A stretch of DNA of 64,000 nt. Origin: Myxococcus dinghuensis (lineage in GTDB: Bacteria > Myxococcota > Myxococcia > Myxococcales > Myxococcaceae). The stretch lies in the NCBI RefSeq assembly GCF_024198235.1, contig NZ_JAKCFB010000003.1, forward strand, positions 1-64,000. Direction: 5' to 3'. A model generated the notes under the pieces. That model was not told the DNA's origin. It saw only the letters and a list, made by a program, of their open reading frames with translations, and made no database searches. The position numbers were made by a program, and so were the translations under genes. Below are positions 39,101 through 46,853 of this stretch, in pieces (positions within the stretch are counted from its first letter, which is position 1; each line of letters starts with the position of its first letter).

Positions 39101-39184
39101 CGACTCCCGGCTGCAAGCCACCGCGAAAATACACATACCCAAGGTGAATACCGCGCGCGCACTCCAGCCCTGCTGACCTGGCAT
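36137..39184 (-). CDS. Large lipoprotein with carboxypeptidase-regulatory-like domains and two CxxCH motifs
   Basis: A 1015-residue protein. Signal peptide with lipobox (IFAVAC, residues about 20-25). At least three beta-sandwich modules follow: about 55-130 (VYLPNVELWVRDVATGV), about 150-215 (GATVRVSNPSTGGSVASA), and about 345-415 (AYFGGTVVNAEGKPVEGARVTVNGEG), which are carboxypeptidase-regulatory/Big-like folds, with a PKD-like unit at about 250-335 between. The C-terminal 250 residues contain two heme-binding-type motifs, CNVCH (near base 36718) and CRACH (near 36376), and a late single CSPFRRMPHA. This looks like a c-type cytochrome domain joined to adhesive domains. The heme role is inferred from CxxCH only. 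It might be an extracellular electron carrier or a redox enzyme; no neighbour helps. Confidence 0.75.
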   Translation of the reverse strand: MPGQQGWSARAVFTLGMCIFAVACSRESPVREQEAPVPVAVAQAAKNDGAEVHNHVYVQAWGTGWPGRVYLPNVELWVRDVATGVDSVHVRSDGHGFFGVPRQPAGTYRLCWSAAGFVSGCQTTTFVLGDDTYVMPEHLPLVALRPLLWGRVLLRGGAVPYRLHSALGIAVGATVRVSNPSTGGSVASAAPVNAQGYYAVGDVPAGTWSVVAQVENEQAVTALVMGTSVIQRDVTLRNAPPVVRAPVAWRGSQALRRALPGETLSLTAEASDSDGDPLAWRWVASAGSGVVQGEGTQVRWTLPKSNGRFSVWAVVTDKRGGVATSELRLSTQGPIAYFGGTVVNAEGKPVEGARVTVNGEGADTNARGGFLMGVTEADRYVLNIRATGYQLLSRVVLDEAPERTYRLVAAQAFTIDPLAENTLSARVGTGEQRPVRLTIQANSLVDEAGQPATQPLTAWLAPVDLSDPEGRMPGDLAAFDREGRVVTLTSFGAMEVNIRDAEGRRYNLRQGLPAKAIFPLDPKQAQAGAPQSMPLWFYQEEAGVWVEEGTFVLAGDEYVAPIPHFSVFNADIVSTGADCMRVHIDTARLPVPLTVRITIPGVGTPTVYTTTFDAALNAVTRLPANTLIKYEVLDSNGLVISTATVNELSGAGNASTNDLSVPYPYSVCTSDVTLTLGVPLPATPNFLNYYGNGSAADAATYYAAIDPGSTKLTLAAWKTANGFGADDAAAFYFNNGDLGFGRSMHMKRSGANRAFYVTNHASVDLSIFNIAPIATVAMEYSPHPTLGGTQYTKFYVFDGAGNRVDRADLDGGGDKFIPHLCNVCHGGDPFTADPRGDTNARFIPFDLESYRYSTMESPPGSGIFPWSRASQEAQFKELNKAVLETNFTTTVQELVQGWYGGASLPNTTQNSTFVQPNWAAAGKSNAYLQVQAPSCRACHSTREGQLSWRYWSLAGGGNDFQERSSIYFAVCSPFRRMPHAKRTYQNFWLSTSPHQPNVLANAGIAGWTPADPCPQ

Positions 39185-39285
39185 GGGGGACCCCTTTTCT
39201 CCGACGGATTCGTCCGGACCCGGGGCGCCGCGCTCCCTCTGGGGCGCCGCGCCTTCCGCGCCTGCCGGACCCTCGCGGAAGGCCC

Positions 39286-39311
39286 CAGGCTGTCAAAAAC
39301 CAGACAGCCTG
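39286..39311. repeat. Inverted repeat upstream of the CxxCH lipoprotein gene
   Basis: CAGGCTGTC, eight bases, GACAGCCTG. A 9-bp perfect repeat about 100 bases before the start of the minus-strand lipoprotein gene. It may be an operator or a leader hairpin of that gene. The loop on the minus strand contains five T residues. Confidence 0.35.
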
Positions 39312-39387
39312 AGAAGCCCGCACCGCATGACGCGGACTGTCACCCGGAGTGTGTCACCCGAAAGTTTCACGGCGGCGCCGCGGTGGC

Positions 39388-39685
39388 ATGGCCGGGTCCA
39401 GAAGGGGCGGGCTGGCGTTCAGGGGGCGGCCCCGTTCACTCCTCGCCGTGGCCACCCCGCCCCTGGTGGCCTGTGACGGTCCCACGCCGGACACGGCGTC
39501 GACGCCGCATGATGGGGACCGCCAACGCCACCATCCTGCCCCTGATGCCCAGGCGGGACGGCGCGCGGGTGGGCAACGGCCGGTGCACGGAGTCCCTGCA
39601 GGCCCAGGTGACCTTCACCGTGATGGATTCGGCGGGCGACACGGCGTCCGTGGACGCCTTCTTCCCCTGCATCGTCATCGACTAG
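39388..39685 (+). pseudogene. Probable frameshifted small lipoprotein
   Basis: One frame starts at ATG 39388 and gives a signal-like stretch ending in a lipobox (LAVATPPLVAC, then DGPTPDT). After about base 39510 the protein-like sequence continues in another frame: ANATILPLMPRRDGARVGNGRC, then AQVTFTVMDSAGDTASVDAFFPCIVID up to a stop at 39685. Together they would make a lipoprotein of about 95 residues with two Cys in the mature part. A single-base frameshift in the acidic linker is the simplest explanation. Alternatively, the second part alone (from ATG 39510) is a short gene. Confidence is limited because the segment is short. Confidence 0.35.
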
Positions 39686-39707
39686 GACACGGCGTAGGAC
39701 ACGGCGT
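39684..39707. repeat. Two tandem copies of a 12-base unit
   Basis: AGGACACGGCGT occurs twice in a row, just before the ABC exporter genes. It may be a slippage product or a repeated binding site. No further copies are seen nearby. Confidence 0.35.
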
Positions 39708-39787
39708 CCGAGGGTCGTCTCCACGCGAGGTGGCCCGGCGCACGAGGCGAGCGCGGCGCATCCGAAGGTGTTACAGCAGGCGCCGCC

Positions 39788-40723
39788 ATGTCGACACCCG
39801 CCCTCGAGCTCCAGGGACTCACCAAGCGCTACGGTTCGTTCACCGCGTTGCAGCAGATGGACCTGACCATCCGGGCGGGTGAAATCTTCGCGCTGCTGGG
39901 GCCCAACGGGGCGGGCAAGACGACGATGATCGGCAGCGTGTGCGGCCTGGTGAAGAAGACGGCCGGCACCATCCGCATCTTCGGCAAGGACCTGGACCAG
40001 GACTCGGTGGGCCCGCGCTACCAGGTGGGGCTCGTCCCGCAGGAGATCAACTTCGACCCGTTCTTCACCGTGGCGGAGTCGCTGCGCATCCAGCAGGGCT
40101 TCTACGGGCAGCAGCGGGACGAGGCGCGCGTGGACGAGGTGCTCACCGCGCTCAACCTGGCCAACAAGAAGGACGCGCTGACGCGCGCGCTGTCGGGCGG
40201 CATGAAGCGCCGGCTGCTCATCGCCAAGGCGCTGGTGCACAAGCCCCGGCTCGTCTTCCTGGACGAGCCCACCGCGGGCGTGGACGTGGAGCTGCGCCGC
40301 GACCTGTGGACGTACGTGCGCAAGCTGGCTTCGGAGGGGACCACCATCGTCCTCACCACGCACTACCTGGAGGAGGCCGAGGAGCTGGCGGACCGCGTGG
40401 GCATCATCAACGAGGGCCGGCTGCTGATGGTGGAGGACAAGACCACGCTCCTGCGCCGCTTCGGCGAGAAGCGCCTGGTCGTCACCTTCGACGCGCCCCA
40501 GTCCGCGCCGTCCGACGCCGCGCGCCGCTTCTCCGCCCGCCTGTCCGAGAACGGCCGCACGCTCACCTACGTGGAGCGCGAGGGCGCCGCCCCCGGGGGA
40601 GACCTGCTGCGCGCGCTGTACTCGGAGGGGCTGCCCATCGCCGACGTGGAGACGCGGCGCTCGCGCCTGGAGGACGTGCTCCTCGAGGTCCTGCGCGGCA
40701 AGCCCCAGCCCCAGGTCGCCTGA
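39788..40723 (+). CDS. ABC transporter ATP-binding protein (YadG-like)
   Basis: A 311-residue ATPase with a single ABC domain: Walker [15 protein letters not shown]-loop VGLVPQEINFDPFFTVAESL, signature LSGGMKRRLLIAKAL, Walker B RLVFLDEPTAGVDVELRR and the H-loop TTHYLEEAEEL. The QEINFDPFFTV segment is characteristic of the E. coli YadG group. The C-terminal 80 residues form the usual extra beta region of such exporters (DDKTTLLRRFGEKRLVVTFD). The partner permease follows after 32 bases. Substrate unknown; the YadGH group is a poorly characterised ABC-2 type exporter. Confidence 0.92.
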   Translation: MSTPALELQGLTKRYGSFTALQQMDLTIRAGEIFALLGPNGAGKTTMIGSVCGLVKKTAGTIRIFGKDLDQDSVGPRYQVGLVPQEINFDPFFTVAESLRIQQGFYGQQRDEARVDEVLTALNLANKKDALTRALSGGMKRRLLIAKALVHKPRLVFLDEPTAGVDVELRRDLWTYVRKLASEGTTIVLTTHYLEEAEELADRVGIINEGRLLMVEDKTTLLRRFGEKRLVVTFDAPQSAPSDAARRFSARLSENGRTLTYVEREGAAPGGDLLRALYSEGLPIADVETRRSRLEDVLLEVLRGKPQPQVA

Positions 40724-40755
40724 CAACCCTTCGCCCTCGCAAGCGCGCACACACC

Positions 40756-41517
40756 ATGAACGTCCTCGGGATGCAGACGCTGTTCGTGAAGGAGGTCCGG
40801 CGCTTCATGCGGGTGCCGGGACAGACCGTCCTCTCACCGCTCATCAGCACCACGCTGTACTTCATCGTCTTCGGCTACTCCATCTCCAGCCGCATCCACG
40901 AGGTGGCGGGCACGCCGTACCTGCACTTCATCGTGCCGGGCCTGGTGTTCCTGGGCATCGCCAACAACGCCTTCCTCAACAGCTCCTCGTCGCTGTTCAT
41001 CACCAAGATTCAAGGCACGGTGGTGGACCTGCTGGTGGCGCCCCTGGGCCCCGGCGAGCTGATGGCGGGCTTCATCGGCGGCGCCATGGTGCGCGGGCTC
41101 GTGGTGGGCGGCCTGACGTGGGCCGTGGCCACGCTCTTCACGGGCTTCAGCCTGGAGCACGCCTGGGTGGCCGCCTACTTCCTGCTCGTCTCGTCCTACG
41201 TCTTCAGCGTGCTGGGCATGCTCGCGGCGGTGTGGGCGGAGAAGTTCGAGCAGATCAACTTCTTCCCCACCTTCGTCATGCTGCCCCTGACGTTCCTGGG
41301 CGGCGTCTTCTATTCGGTGCGCGAGCTGCCCGCGCCCTGGAACACCATCAGCCTCTTCAACCCCATGGTCTACATGGTGGAGGGGCTGCGCTACGGGATG
41401 CTCGGCCGCAGCATGTACTCGCCGCTGTACGGGGGGAGCATCCTCCTGGGCGTCGCCGTGGTGGCCACCGCCGTCACCTATTTCGTGCTCCGCAGCGGCT
41501 ACAAGATGAAGGCCTGA
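40756..41517 (+). CDS. ABC-2 type permease (YadH-like)
   Basis: A 253-residue membrane protein with six helices: VLSPLISTTLYFIVFGYSIS, LHFIVPGLVFLGIANNAFLN, ELMAGFIGGAMVRGLVVGGLTWAVATLF, WVAAYFLLVSSYVFSVLGMLAAV, NFFPTFVMLPLTFLGGVFYS, and SILLGVAVVATAVTYFVL. The amphipathic N-terminus (LFVKEVRRFMRVPGQTV) is typical of ABC-2 permeases, as is the FNPMVYMVEGLRYGMLG segment. It pairs with the ATPase immediately upstream to form a homodimeric exporter. The start at ATG 40756 fits the family; a longer upstream frame reads through the ATPase gene. Confidence 0.92.
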   Translation: MNVLGMQTLFVKEVRRFMRVPGQTVLSPLISTTLYFIVFGYSISSRIHEVAGTPYLHFIVPGLVFLGIANNAFLNSSSSLFITKIQGTVVDLLVAPLGPGELMAGFIGGAMVRGLVVGGLTWAVATLFTGFSLEHAWVAAYFLLVSSYVFSVLGMLAAVWAEKFEQINFFPTFVMLPLTFLGGVFYSVRELPAPWNTISLFNPMVYMVEGLRYGMLGRSMYSPLYGGSILLGVAVVATAVTYFVLRSGYKMKA

Positions 41518-41593
41518 GTCCTACCCCCACCCCTACTGTTGGGTGTGAATGTGGGGTGACGGACGACTGGGCATTTCCCGCCGGGTGAGAAAG

Positions 41594-41610
41594 GGAGATA
41601 TCCTCCCTCT
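41594..41610 (+). promoter_or_regulatory. Small hairpin before the PEGA kinase start
   Basis: AGGGAG, five bases, CTCCCT. It lies just upstream of the kinase ATG (41617) and would hide the only purine-rich ribosome-site-like stretch in the leader. It might dampen translation; this is inference from pairing alone. Confidence 0.3.
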
Positions 41611-41616
41611 CACATC

Positions 41617-43254
41617 ATGGCGGTTCCATTCGGTAAGTACGAGTTGTTGCGGAAGATTGCGTCCGGAGGCATGGGCCAGGTGTTCCTGGCGCGTGAGCAC
41701 GGCACGGGATTCGAGCGCCTGGTGGTGCTGAAGCTCATCCTGCCGCACCTCGCCGAGGACGATGAGTTCCTCTCCATGTTCCTGGACGAGGCGGGGCTGG
41801 TGGCGCGGCTGACGCACCCCAACCTCATCACCATCCTCGACCTGACGCAGATCGAAGGCCGGCACTGCCTGGCCATGGAGTACGTGCAGGGCGACGACGT
41901 GCGGCGGCTCGACAAGTTCGCGCGGGCGCAGGGCAAGCCGCTGTCGGTGGGCTTGATTCTGCGCGTCATCGCGGATGCCGCGGCGGGTCTTCACTACGCG
42001 CACCAGGCCCGGGACCCCCAGGGCCGGCCCATGCACCTGGTCCACCGGGACGTCTCACCTCAAAACATCCTCGTCGGCTTCGACGGTGGGGTGAAGGTCA
42101 TCGACTTCGGCGTGGCGAAGGCGGCCACGAGCAGCGCGAACACGGCCACGGGGGTGTTGAAGGGGAAGTACCCCTACATGTCCCCCGAGCAGGCGGGAGG
42201 CCTGGCCATGGATGCGCGCAGCGACCAGTTCGCGCTGGGCGTGGTGATGTGGGAGCTGCTCACCGGGAAGCGGCTGTTCAAGGGGGACTCGGACCTGATG
42301 ACGCTGCGGCTGGTGAAGGACTGCCAGGTGCCGAAGCCGTCGCAGCTCAACCCCAAGCTGCCGCCGGGGCTGGACGAGGTGGTGCTCAAGGCGCTCGCGC
42401 CCACGCCGGAGGCGCGCTACGCGGACTGCGGCGCGTTCCGGCTGGCGCTGGAGGACTACGCGCTGAACCTGCGGTTGCCGTCCAGCAGCGCGCACCTGTC
42501 CGCGCACCTGCGCGAGCTGTACGCCGACCGCATCGCCACGGAGACGGACCCGGCGAAGCTGGACCAGTTGGCGGAGGACGCGGACCTGGATTCGCGCTCC
42601 AACTCCTCGCTGAGCGGCGTGCCGGGCGGACCGGGACACCGGACGGTGCCGTCGCGCGTGCAGCCCAAGAGCGGCACCGGGACGAGCGCGCGGCAGCAGC
42701 AGGGCGCGGCGGCGCCGGTGAACGACCGGACGCGCGGCACGGCGCCGATGGACCGCGTGCCGGAGCCGACGGGCCGGCGCATCCCGCTGGTGCCCGTGAT
42801 TGCGGCGGGCGCGGGGCTGCTGCTGGCGGCCGTGGCGCTGGTCGTCCTGCGGGGCCCGGCGGGCGCGGCGACGTTGCCTCCGGAGCCGACGACGCGGCCG
42901 GTGCAGGTGGAGCGCGAGCCGCCCGCCACTCCGGCGCAGCCGGTGGAGAGCCAGACGGTGGCGCTGGCCGTCATCACCGAGCCCCCCGGCGCCACGGTGA
43001 GCATCGGCGGCGAGGAGCGCGGCGTGACGCCCATGAAGCTGGAGCTGGAGAAGGGCGCGCCCATGGTGTCGGTGACGCTGGCGCTCAACGGCTACGAGCC
43101 GGTGACGCGCGAGGTGTCCGCCGCCGACGACGAGCTGCGCCTGGAGCTGCGGCGCCAGCCCGCCGGGAACGGCAAGCCGCCGGGCACCGGCACCAAGCGC
43201 CCCACGCCTCCGTCGCAGCCGGGCGGCAACCTCGGCATCAAGACGGGGCGCTGA
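41617..43254 (+). CDS. Membrane Ser/Thr protein kinase with PEGA domain
   Basis: A 545-residue kinase. Kinase domain at about residues 8-285: Gly loop IASGGMGQVFLA, Lys39 (VVLKLI), HRDVSPQNILV with Asp145, an intact VIDFGVAK (Asp163), and KYPYMSPEQAGG. A Ser/Gly/Gln-rich juxtamembrane region leads to one membrane helix at about 389-411 (VPVIAAGAGLLLAAVALVVL). Outside is a Pro/Glu linker and a PEGA domain at about 450-515 (LAVITEPPGATVSIGGEERGVTPMKLELE). The end is a Pro/Gly/Lys-rich tail. The HRDVSPQN loop is typical of myxobacterial kinases of the Pkn group. The domain outside probably senses or binds the envelope. The start at 41617 lies just after a hairpin (AGGGAG-N5-CTCCCT) that could control its translation or transcription. 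Confidence 0.93.
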   Translation: MAVPFGKYELLRKIASGGMGQVFLAREHGTGFERLVVLKLILPHLAEDDEFLSMFLDEAGLVARLTHPNLITILDLTQIEGRHCLAMEYVQGDDVRRLDKFARAQGKPLSVGLILRVIADAAAGLHYAHQARDPQGRPMHLVHRDVSPQNILVGFDGGVKVIDFGVAKAATSSANTATGVLKGKYPYMSPEQAGGLAMDARSDQFALGVVMWELLTGKRLFKGDSDLMTLRLVKDCQVPKPSQLNPKLPPGLDEVVLKALAPTPEARYADCGAFRLALEDYALNLRLPSSSAHLSAHLRELYADRIATETDPAKLDQLAEDADLDSRSNSSLSGVPGGPGHRTVPSRVQPKSGTGTSARQQQGAAAPVNDRTRGTAPMDRVPEPTGRRIPLVPVIAAGAGLLLAAVALVVLRGPAGAATLPPEPTTRPVQVEREPPATPAQPVESQTVALAVITEPPGATVSIGGEERGVTPMKLELEKGAPMVSVTLALNGYEPVTREVSAADDELRLELRRQPAGNGKPPGTGTKRPTPPSQPGGNLGIKTGR

Positions 43255-43424
43255 GCGCTCCAGCAGGACCTGGCCCGGCATGGTGGAGCGAGCACCCTGC
43301 CGGCACGCCCGAGCGGCCTGGGAGCCCGCGCCATCCTGGGTGACGCCGCTGCCAGACACTCGCGACGAGGGCTGGACGCGGTGACGTGGCCCACGGATTG
43401 ACTGGACCGCTAACCTTCCAGCGC

Positions 43425-44096
43425 ATGCGAGCCATCCACGCTTTCGTGCTCTTGTGGGTCGTCGCGTCCGGGGCGGGCTGCTCCACCGTCGGCAGGACTC
43501 CCATCCAGCAGGCGTGGGAAGAGGCGGAGCTGGAGTGCAACGCGCCCGACGAAGACCTGTGCGTCACACTCCTCTGTCTGGAAGACGCCTGCGGCTTCTA
43601 TCGGTGCGAGGACATGCCGGGAGAGGTCGAGCTGGCGCGCTTCCCACCCGCGCGCCCTCCCGCGGCAGCGGCGGCCCCCGGTAGCGGCCCCCGCAGGAAC
43701 TGGGGCGCGAGCCAGAAACTCCCCCCAGGCTCCGTCATGACGTTCCCGAACTGGAACGGGGCTCCGACGAACGTCCTCCCGCCCTCGCGCCAGCTCACGC
43801 CTGGACGCTGGGAGAAGCACCACATCTTCCCGCAGGAACGTGAGCTGAAGGAGTGGTTCGAGCGCCAGGGTGTCAAGATCCACGACTACACCATGCCCAT
43901 TCCACGCGACCTCCATTACCGCATTCACAGCGCGGGCGGTCGCGGTGGGGAGTGGAACCAGGCATGGCGCGACTTCAAGGAATCCAACCCGACGGCGGCG
44001 CCCGTGGAGATCTACAAACACGCGGGGGAGCTCATTCATCGTTTCCAGCTCATGGGGGGCCCCATCCAGCCGTACTATTCCCGCCCTGGAGCATGA
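43425..44096 (+). CDS. sitA: SitA6-type polymorphic toxin lipoprotein (TIGR02269)
   Basis: A 223-residue lipoprotein from ATG 43425: signal MRAIHAFVLLWVVASGAGC with Cys19 as the likely lipid site. The mature N-terminus is Cys-rich (LECNAPDEDLCVTLLCLEDACGFYRCED), then a Pro/Ala linker leads to the C-terminal toxin part at about 125-223. That part has KHHIFPQERELKEWF (His132, His133), LHYRIHSAG (His164, His168) and EWNQAWRDF, a metal-dependent nuclease-like spacing (inferred). Family knowledge: Myxococcus SitA proteins pass between kin cells by TraAB outer-membrane exchange and kill cells without the matching SitI. The immunity gene follows 4 bases later. No sitB gene is visible upstream, which differs from sitBAI cassettes. 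Confidence 0.82.
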   Translation: MRAIHAFVLLWVVASGAGCSTVGRTPIQQAWEEAELECNAPDEDLCVTLLCLEDACGFYRCEDMPGEVELARFPPARPPAAAAAPGSGPRRNWGASQKLPPGSVMTFPNWNGAPTNVLPPSRQLTPGRWEKHHIFPQERELKEWFERQGVKIHDYTMPIPRDLHYRIHSAGGRGGEWNQAWRDFKESNPTAAPVEIYKHAGELIHRFQLMGGPIQPYYSRPGA

Positions 44097-44100
44097 ACCC

Positions 44101-44820
44101 ATGAGGCGAGTCTTCTGGTTGCGGGAAGATCGTGCGGTCGCGAATGGATACGGCGGAGAGGTCCACGGCTCACACCAGTGGGGGCTGCCCGGCGCGAGCT
44201 GCCCGACCTGTGGCGTGACCTGGAGCGGCGCCGGGCACTACTTCCCGAGTGTCGACCTGACGCGTCTGTCGGAGCATCGCGCGTTCGAGAAGGCGCGGCC
44301 CGAGCCCTTTCCTGAGTTCGCGCGACTGCGCGAGCTGGTGCACCCCCTGGTGCCGTCAAACGCGGAGCTGCCTCCTGGAACAGGCTTCGGTCCGTTGACT
44401 GGAACCGGCTTCGGAAAGCTCCCATCCTTCGCCTGGATCATCGACGTACTGCTCATCCAGCAGGAGGCCTGGACAGCGCTCCAGTCGGAGGACCTGCAGG
44501 GGCTCCAGGCCTGCCCGACGGCCCTGCGGTTCCGCCAGAAGACTCCACCAGCGCTCCTGGAGTTCCAGATTCCTCCCCGTGGACGCCTCCACCCGGACTG
44601 CGTGCCACTCGATGTCCCGCCACCATGCCCGACCTGTGGCAGGCATGCGTTCAAACGACCGGACGACCCCTTCTTGGATGCGACCGCGCTCCCCACCGAC
44701 CTGGACCTCTTCCGCGTGGGCAACTTCGCCACGATGGTCATCGGCACGGAACGCTTCATGGACGCGGTGCAGCGGCTGAAGCTGGACGGCATCACCTTTC
44801 GCGAGCTGCCGGCGCGCTGA
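44101..44820 (+). CDS. sitI: SitI6-type double-CXXCG immunity protein
   Basis: A 239-residue cytoplasmic protein with the two family-defining zinc-type motifs: SCPTCGVTWSG (Cys34, Cys37) and PCPTCGRHAFK (Cys176, Cys179). The opening RVFWLRED and the ending GIDFRE-like strand (DGITFRELPAR) also fit the Gmx_para_CXXCG family. It follows the SitA6-type toxin gene by four bases and the two are surely co-transcribed. By family knowledge it neutralises the toxin delivered by sibling cells. Binding specificity is normally restricted to the matching toxin. The next gene is on the other strand. Confidence 0.85.
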   Translation: MRRVFWLREDRAVANGYGGEVHGSHQWGLPGASCPTCGVTWSGAGHYFPSVDLTRLSEHRAFEKARPEPFPEFARLRELVHPLVPSNAELPPGTGFGPLTGTGFGKLPSFAWIIDVLLIQQEAWTALQSEDLQGLQACPTALRFRQKTPPALLEFQIPPRGRLHPDCVPLDVPPPCPTCGRHAFKRPDDPFLDATALPTDLDLFRVGNFATMVIGTERFMDAVQRLKLDGITFRELPAR

Positions 44821-44918
44821 CTGCTTCAGGATGGGGACGAGGCGGCTCCACTCGACCGCCCCCTCGACGTGCAGTGACGCCATGGACGACCTCCGCCATG
44901 GCGTCACCACCTCACGCG

Positions 44919-46511
44919 CTATCGCCCTCCCCTGGCCGCCTGCGCCTGCTGTCCCGCGCGGCCGAACGTGGCGACGGCGTACGGGTCGGGCGGCGTGGAC
45001 CGGCGCCCCGCGGGCGGGCGCATGGCGTTGTCGATGAGGCCCAGGCCCACCGCGAGCACCGCGAGCCCCAGCAGGTCCTTCCGGTAGGGCTGCGCCAGCA
45101 GGCGCTCCTCCCCCAGCACCAACGCGGTGTCATGGGTGCTGGAGTGCTGCTCCCACGCGAGCCCGTCGCTGGTGCCCGGCTCCCCGCCCCGGAAGTACTG
45201 GAGCAGGTGCGTCTGCAGCCGCCGCGCGAACTCGCGGTCCTCCTCCTCCAGCTTGCCCTGGTTGGGCGGGCAGTGGTCCTCCGTGAAGAGGAACCAGGGG
45301 ACGTCCAGGCCGTGCGGCACGCCGTGGGGGTAGTCCGGGCGCAGCCGCGCGGCCGTGTAGTCGAAGAAGCAGCGGTACACCGGCGCGTGCCGCGACAGGT
45401 GGTCCCCCAGGAGCCTGGGCACCACGGTGAACACGAAGTCGGTGCAGACGCGCCGCCCCAGCTCCTCGTCGTCCGTCACGTCCGGGTAGTAGGGGCGCAC
45501 CAGCGCCGCGAGGTTGCCCAACCGTTCGATGATGTCCTTCGGGTCGATGCCGAAGGCCAACGCCACGCTGGAGTCGAAGCTGGTGCTGCCCAGCATGAGC
45601 GGCACCCTCAACGCGTGGTCGTCGCGGAACGCGGCGCGAATCGTCCGGGGCAACACCGGGTCCCCCACCACGGGCGAGGGCGTGACGACCGTCCCGGGCG
45701 AGCGCATCCAGAAGTCGTCCCCCGGGAGCGCCCGCAACTGCTCCGGGGTCACCTCGTCTCCCGTCAGCCCCAGGTCGTTGGCGAAGACGGTGCCGCGCGA
45801 GACGGCCTCGTCCCGGGGCAGCTCGTTGATGACGTACGAGCTGAGCGCCACGCCCCGCCGGAAGTACCGCTTGTCCTTCACCAACGGCGACGCGTACAGC
45901 GACAGCACGCTCTTGGCGCCCGCGGACTCGCCGATCACCGTGACGTTGTCCGGGTCCCCGCCGAACTGCGCGATGTTGCGGTTCACCCACTCCAGCGCGG
46001 CAATCTGGTCCAACAACCCGAAGTTCACCGGGCCTCCCGGGCTCTCCCGCTCCAGCGCCGGGTGGGCGAAGAAGCCCAGGTGCCCCAGGCGGTAGTTGAA
46101 GGTGACCATCACCACGTCCTTCGCCGCCAGCGGCCCTCCCAGGTACGCCGGCAGGTGCCCCGCGCCGAGGATGAACGCCCCGCCGTGAATCCAGAAGACG
46201 ACGGGCAGCTTCGCGCCCACCTCCGTCCGAGGCGTCCAGACATTGAGGAACAGGCAGTCCTCGCTCAGCTTCCCGGGGTCGCCGGCGCCCGTGTCGATGC
46301 AGGCCTGCCGGTCCTGGGGCGGCGAGGCCCCGAACTCGAGCGCCGGCCGCACCCCCGTCCACGGGGCCATGGGCTCCGGGGCCTTCCAGCGCCGACTCCC
46401 GACAGGGGGCTTCGCGTACGGAATCCCCTTGAAGGACCACACCCCCTCGTTCAGCGCGCCCTGGACCTGGCCTTCCCGCGTGGTGACCACCCGTGACTTT
46501 TCGCCTGCCAT
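44919..46511 (-). CDS. Type-B carboxylesterase
   Basis: A 530-residue serine hydrolase without an obvious signal peptide. From the start MAGEKSRVVTTREGQVQG it shows the whole family layout: WSFKGIPYAKPPVGSRRWK, SEDCLFLNVWTP, PVVFWIHGGAFILGAGH (oxyanion hole), VMVTFNYRLGHLGFF, and the nucleophile elbow VTVIGESAGAKSVL with Ser. The catalytic Glu and His would be in the latter third (the His may be in GVPHGLDVPWF). The C-terminus (LAVLAVGLGLIDNAMRPP) has an odd hydrophobic segment. It hydrolyses carboxyl esters; substrate unknown. Its first 40 codons and upstream DNA are duplicated at 48122-48470, beyond the neighbouring protease gene. Confidence 0.9.
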   Translation of the reverse strand: MAGEKSRVVTTREGQVQGALNEGVWSFKGIPYAKPPVGSRRWKAPEPMAPWTGVRPALEFGASPPQDRQACIDTGAGDPGKLSEDCLFLNVWTPRTEVGAKLPVVFWIHGGAFILGAGHLPAYLGGPLAAKDVVMVTFNYRLGHLGFFAHPALERESPGGPVNFGLLDQIAALEWVNRNIAQFGGDPDNVTVIGESAGAKSVLSLYASPLVKDKRYFRRGVALSSYVINELPRDEAVSRGTVFANDLGLTGDEVTPEQLRALPGDDFWMRSPGTVVTPSPVVGDPVLPRTIRAAFRDDHALRVPLMLGSTSFDSSVALAFGIDPKDIIERLGNLAALVRPYYPDVTDDEELGRRVCTDFVFTVVPRLLGDHLSRHAPVYRCFFDYTAARLRPDYPHGVPHGLDVPWFLFTEDHCPPNQGKLEEEDREFARRLQTHLLQYFRGGEPGTSDGLAWEQHSSTHDTALVLGEERLLAQPYRKDLLGLAVLAVGLGLIDNAMRPPAGRRSTPPDPYAVATFGRAGQQAQAARGGR

Positions 46512-46739
46512 GTCATCGCTCCCATTCTGGTGAACGCTGCGCACCCGCGCGTCCGGCACGCCGTCCGACGACCAGCCGACGGGGAGGCGTGGAATAGGAG
46601 GTCGCGCCAATCCCTCACAACGCCGCGGTCCGGCGCGTCCAGGGCAGACATGGACTGGAGGACAGACCCACCTCGCCCTCCCATCCCTCCAGGTCGGGAG
46701 GACTGTCGCGTCCCATGCAAGGGATTGCCCCCGGGACGC
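46392..46739. repeat. Direct repeat, copy 1 (348 bp)
   Basis: The same sequence recurs 1730 bases further on (48122-48470). By direct comparison I find three substitutions and one single-base insertion over about 348 bases, i.e. near 99% identity. Copy 1 comprises the first 40 codons of the carboxylesterase gene plus about 228 bases upstream of it. The gap-free stretch 46512-46853 between the carboxylesterase and protease genes is mostly this repeat; nothing else was recognised in it. Confidence 0.92.
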
Positions 46740-46853
46740 AAGTCCGCATCCCAGCAGGGTTTTCCGGCGCCGGGCCCGCACCTCCACCCGCGAGGCCATG
46801 ACACGGTGTGCCGTCTGGGGGAAGCTATTCCAGCCCTCTGCCCGGAGCCGCCC

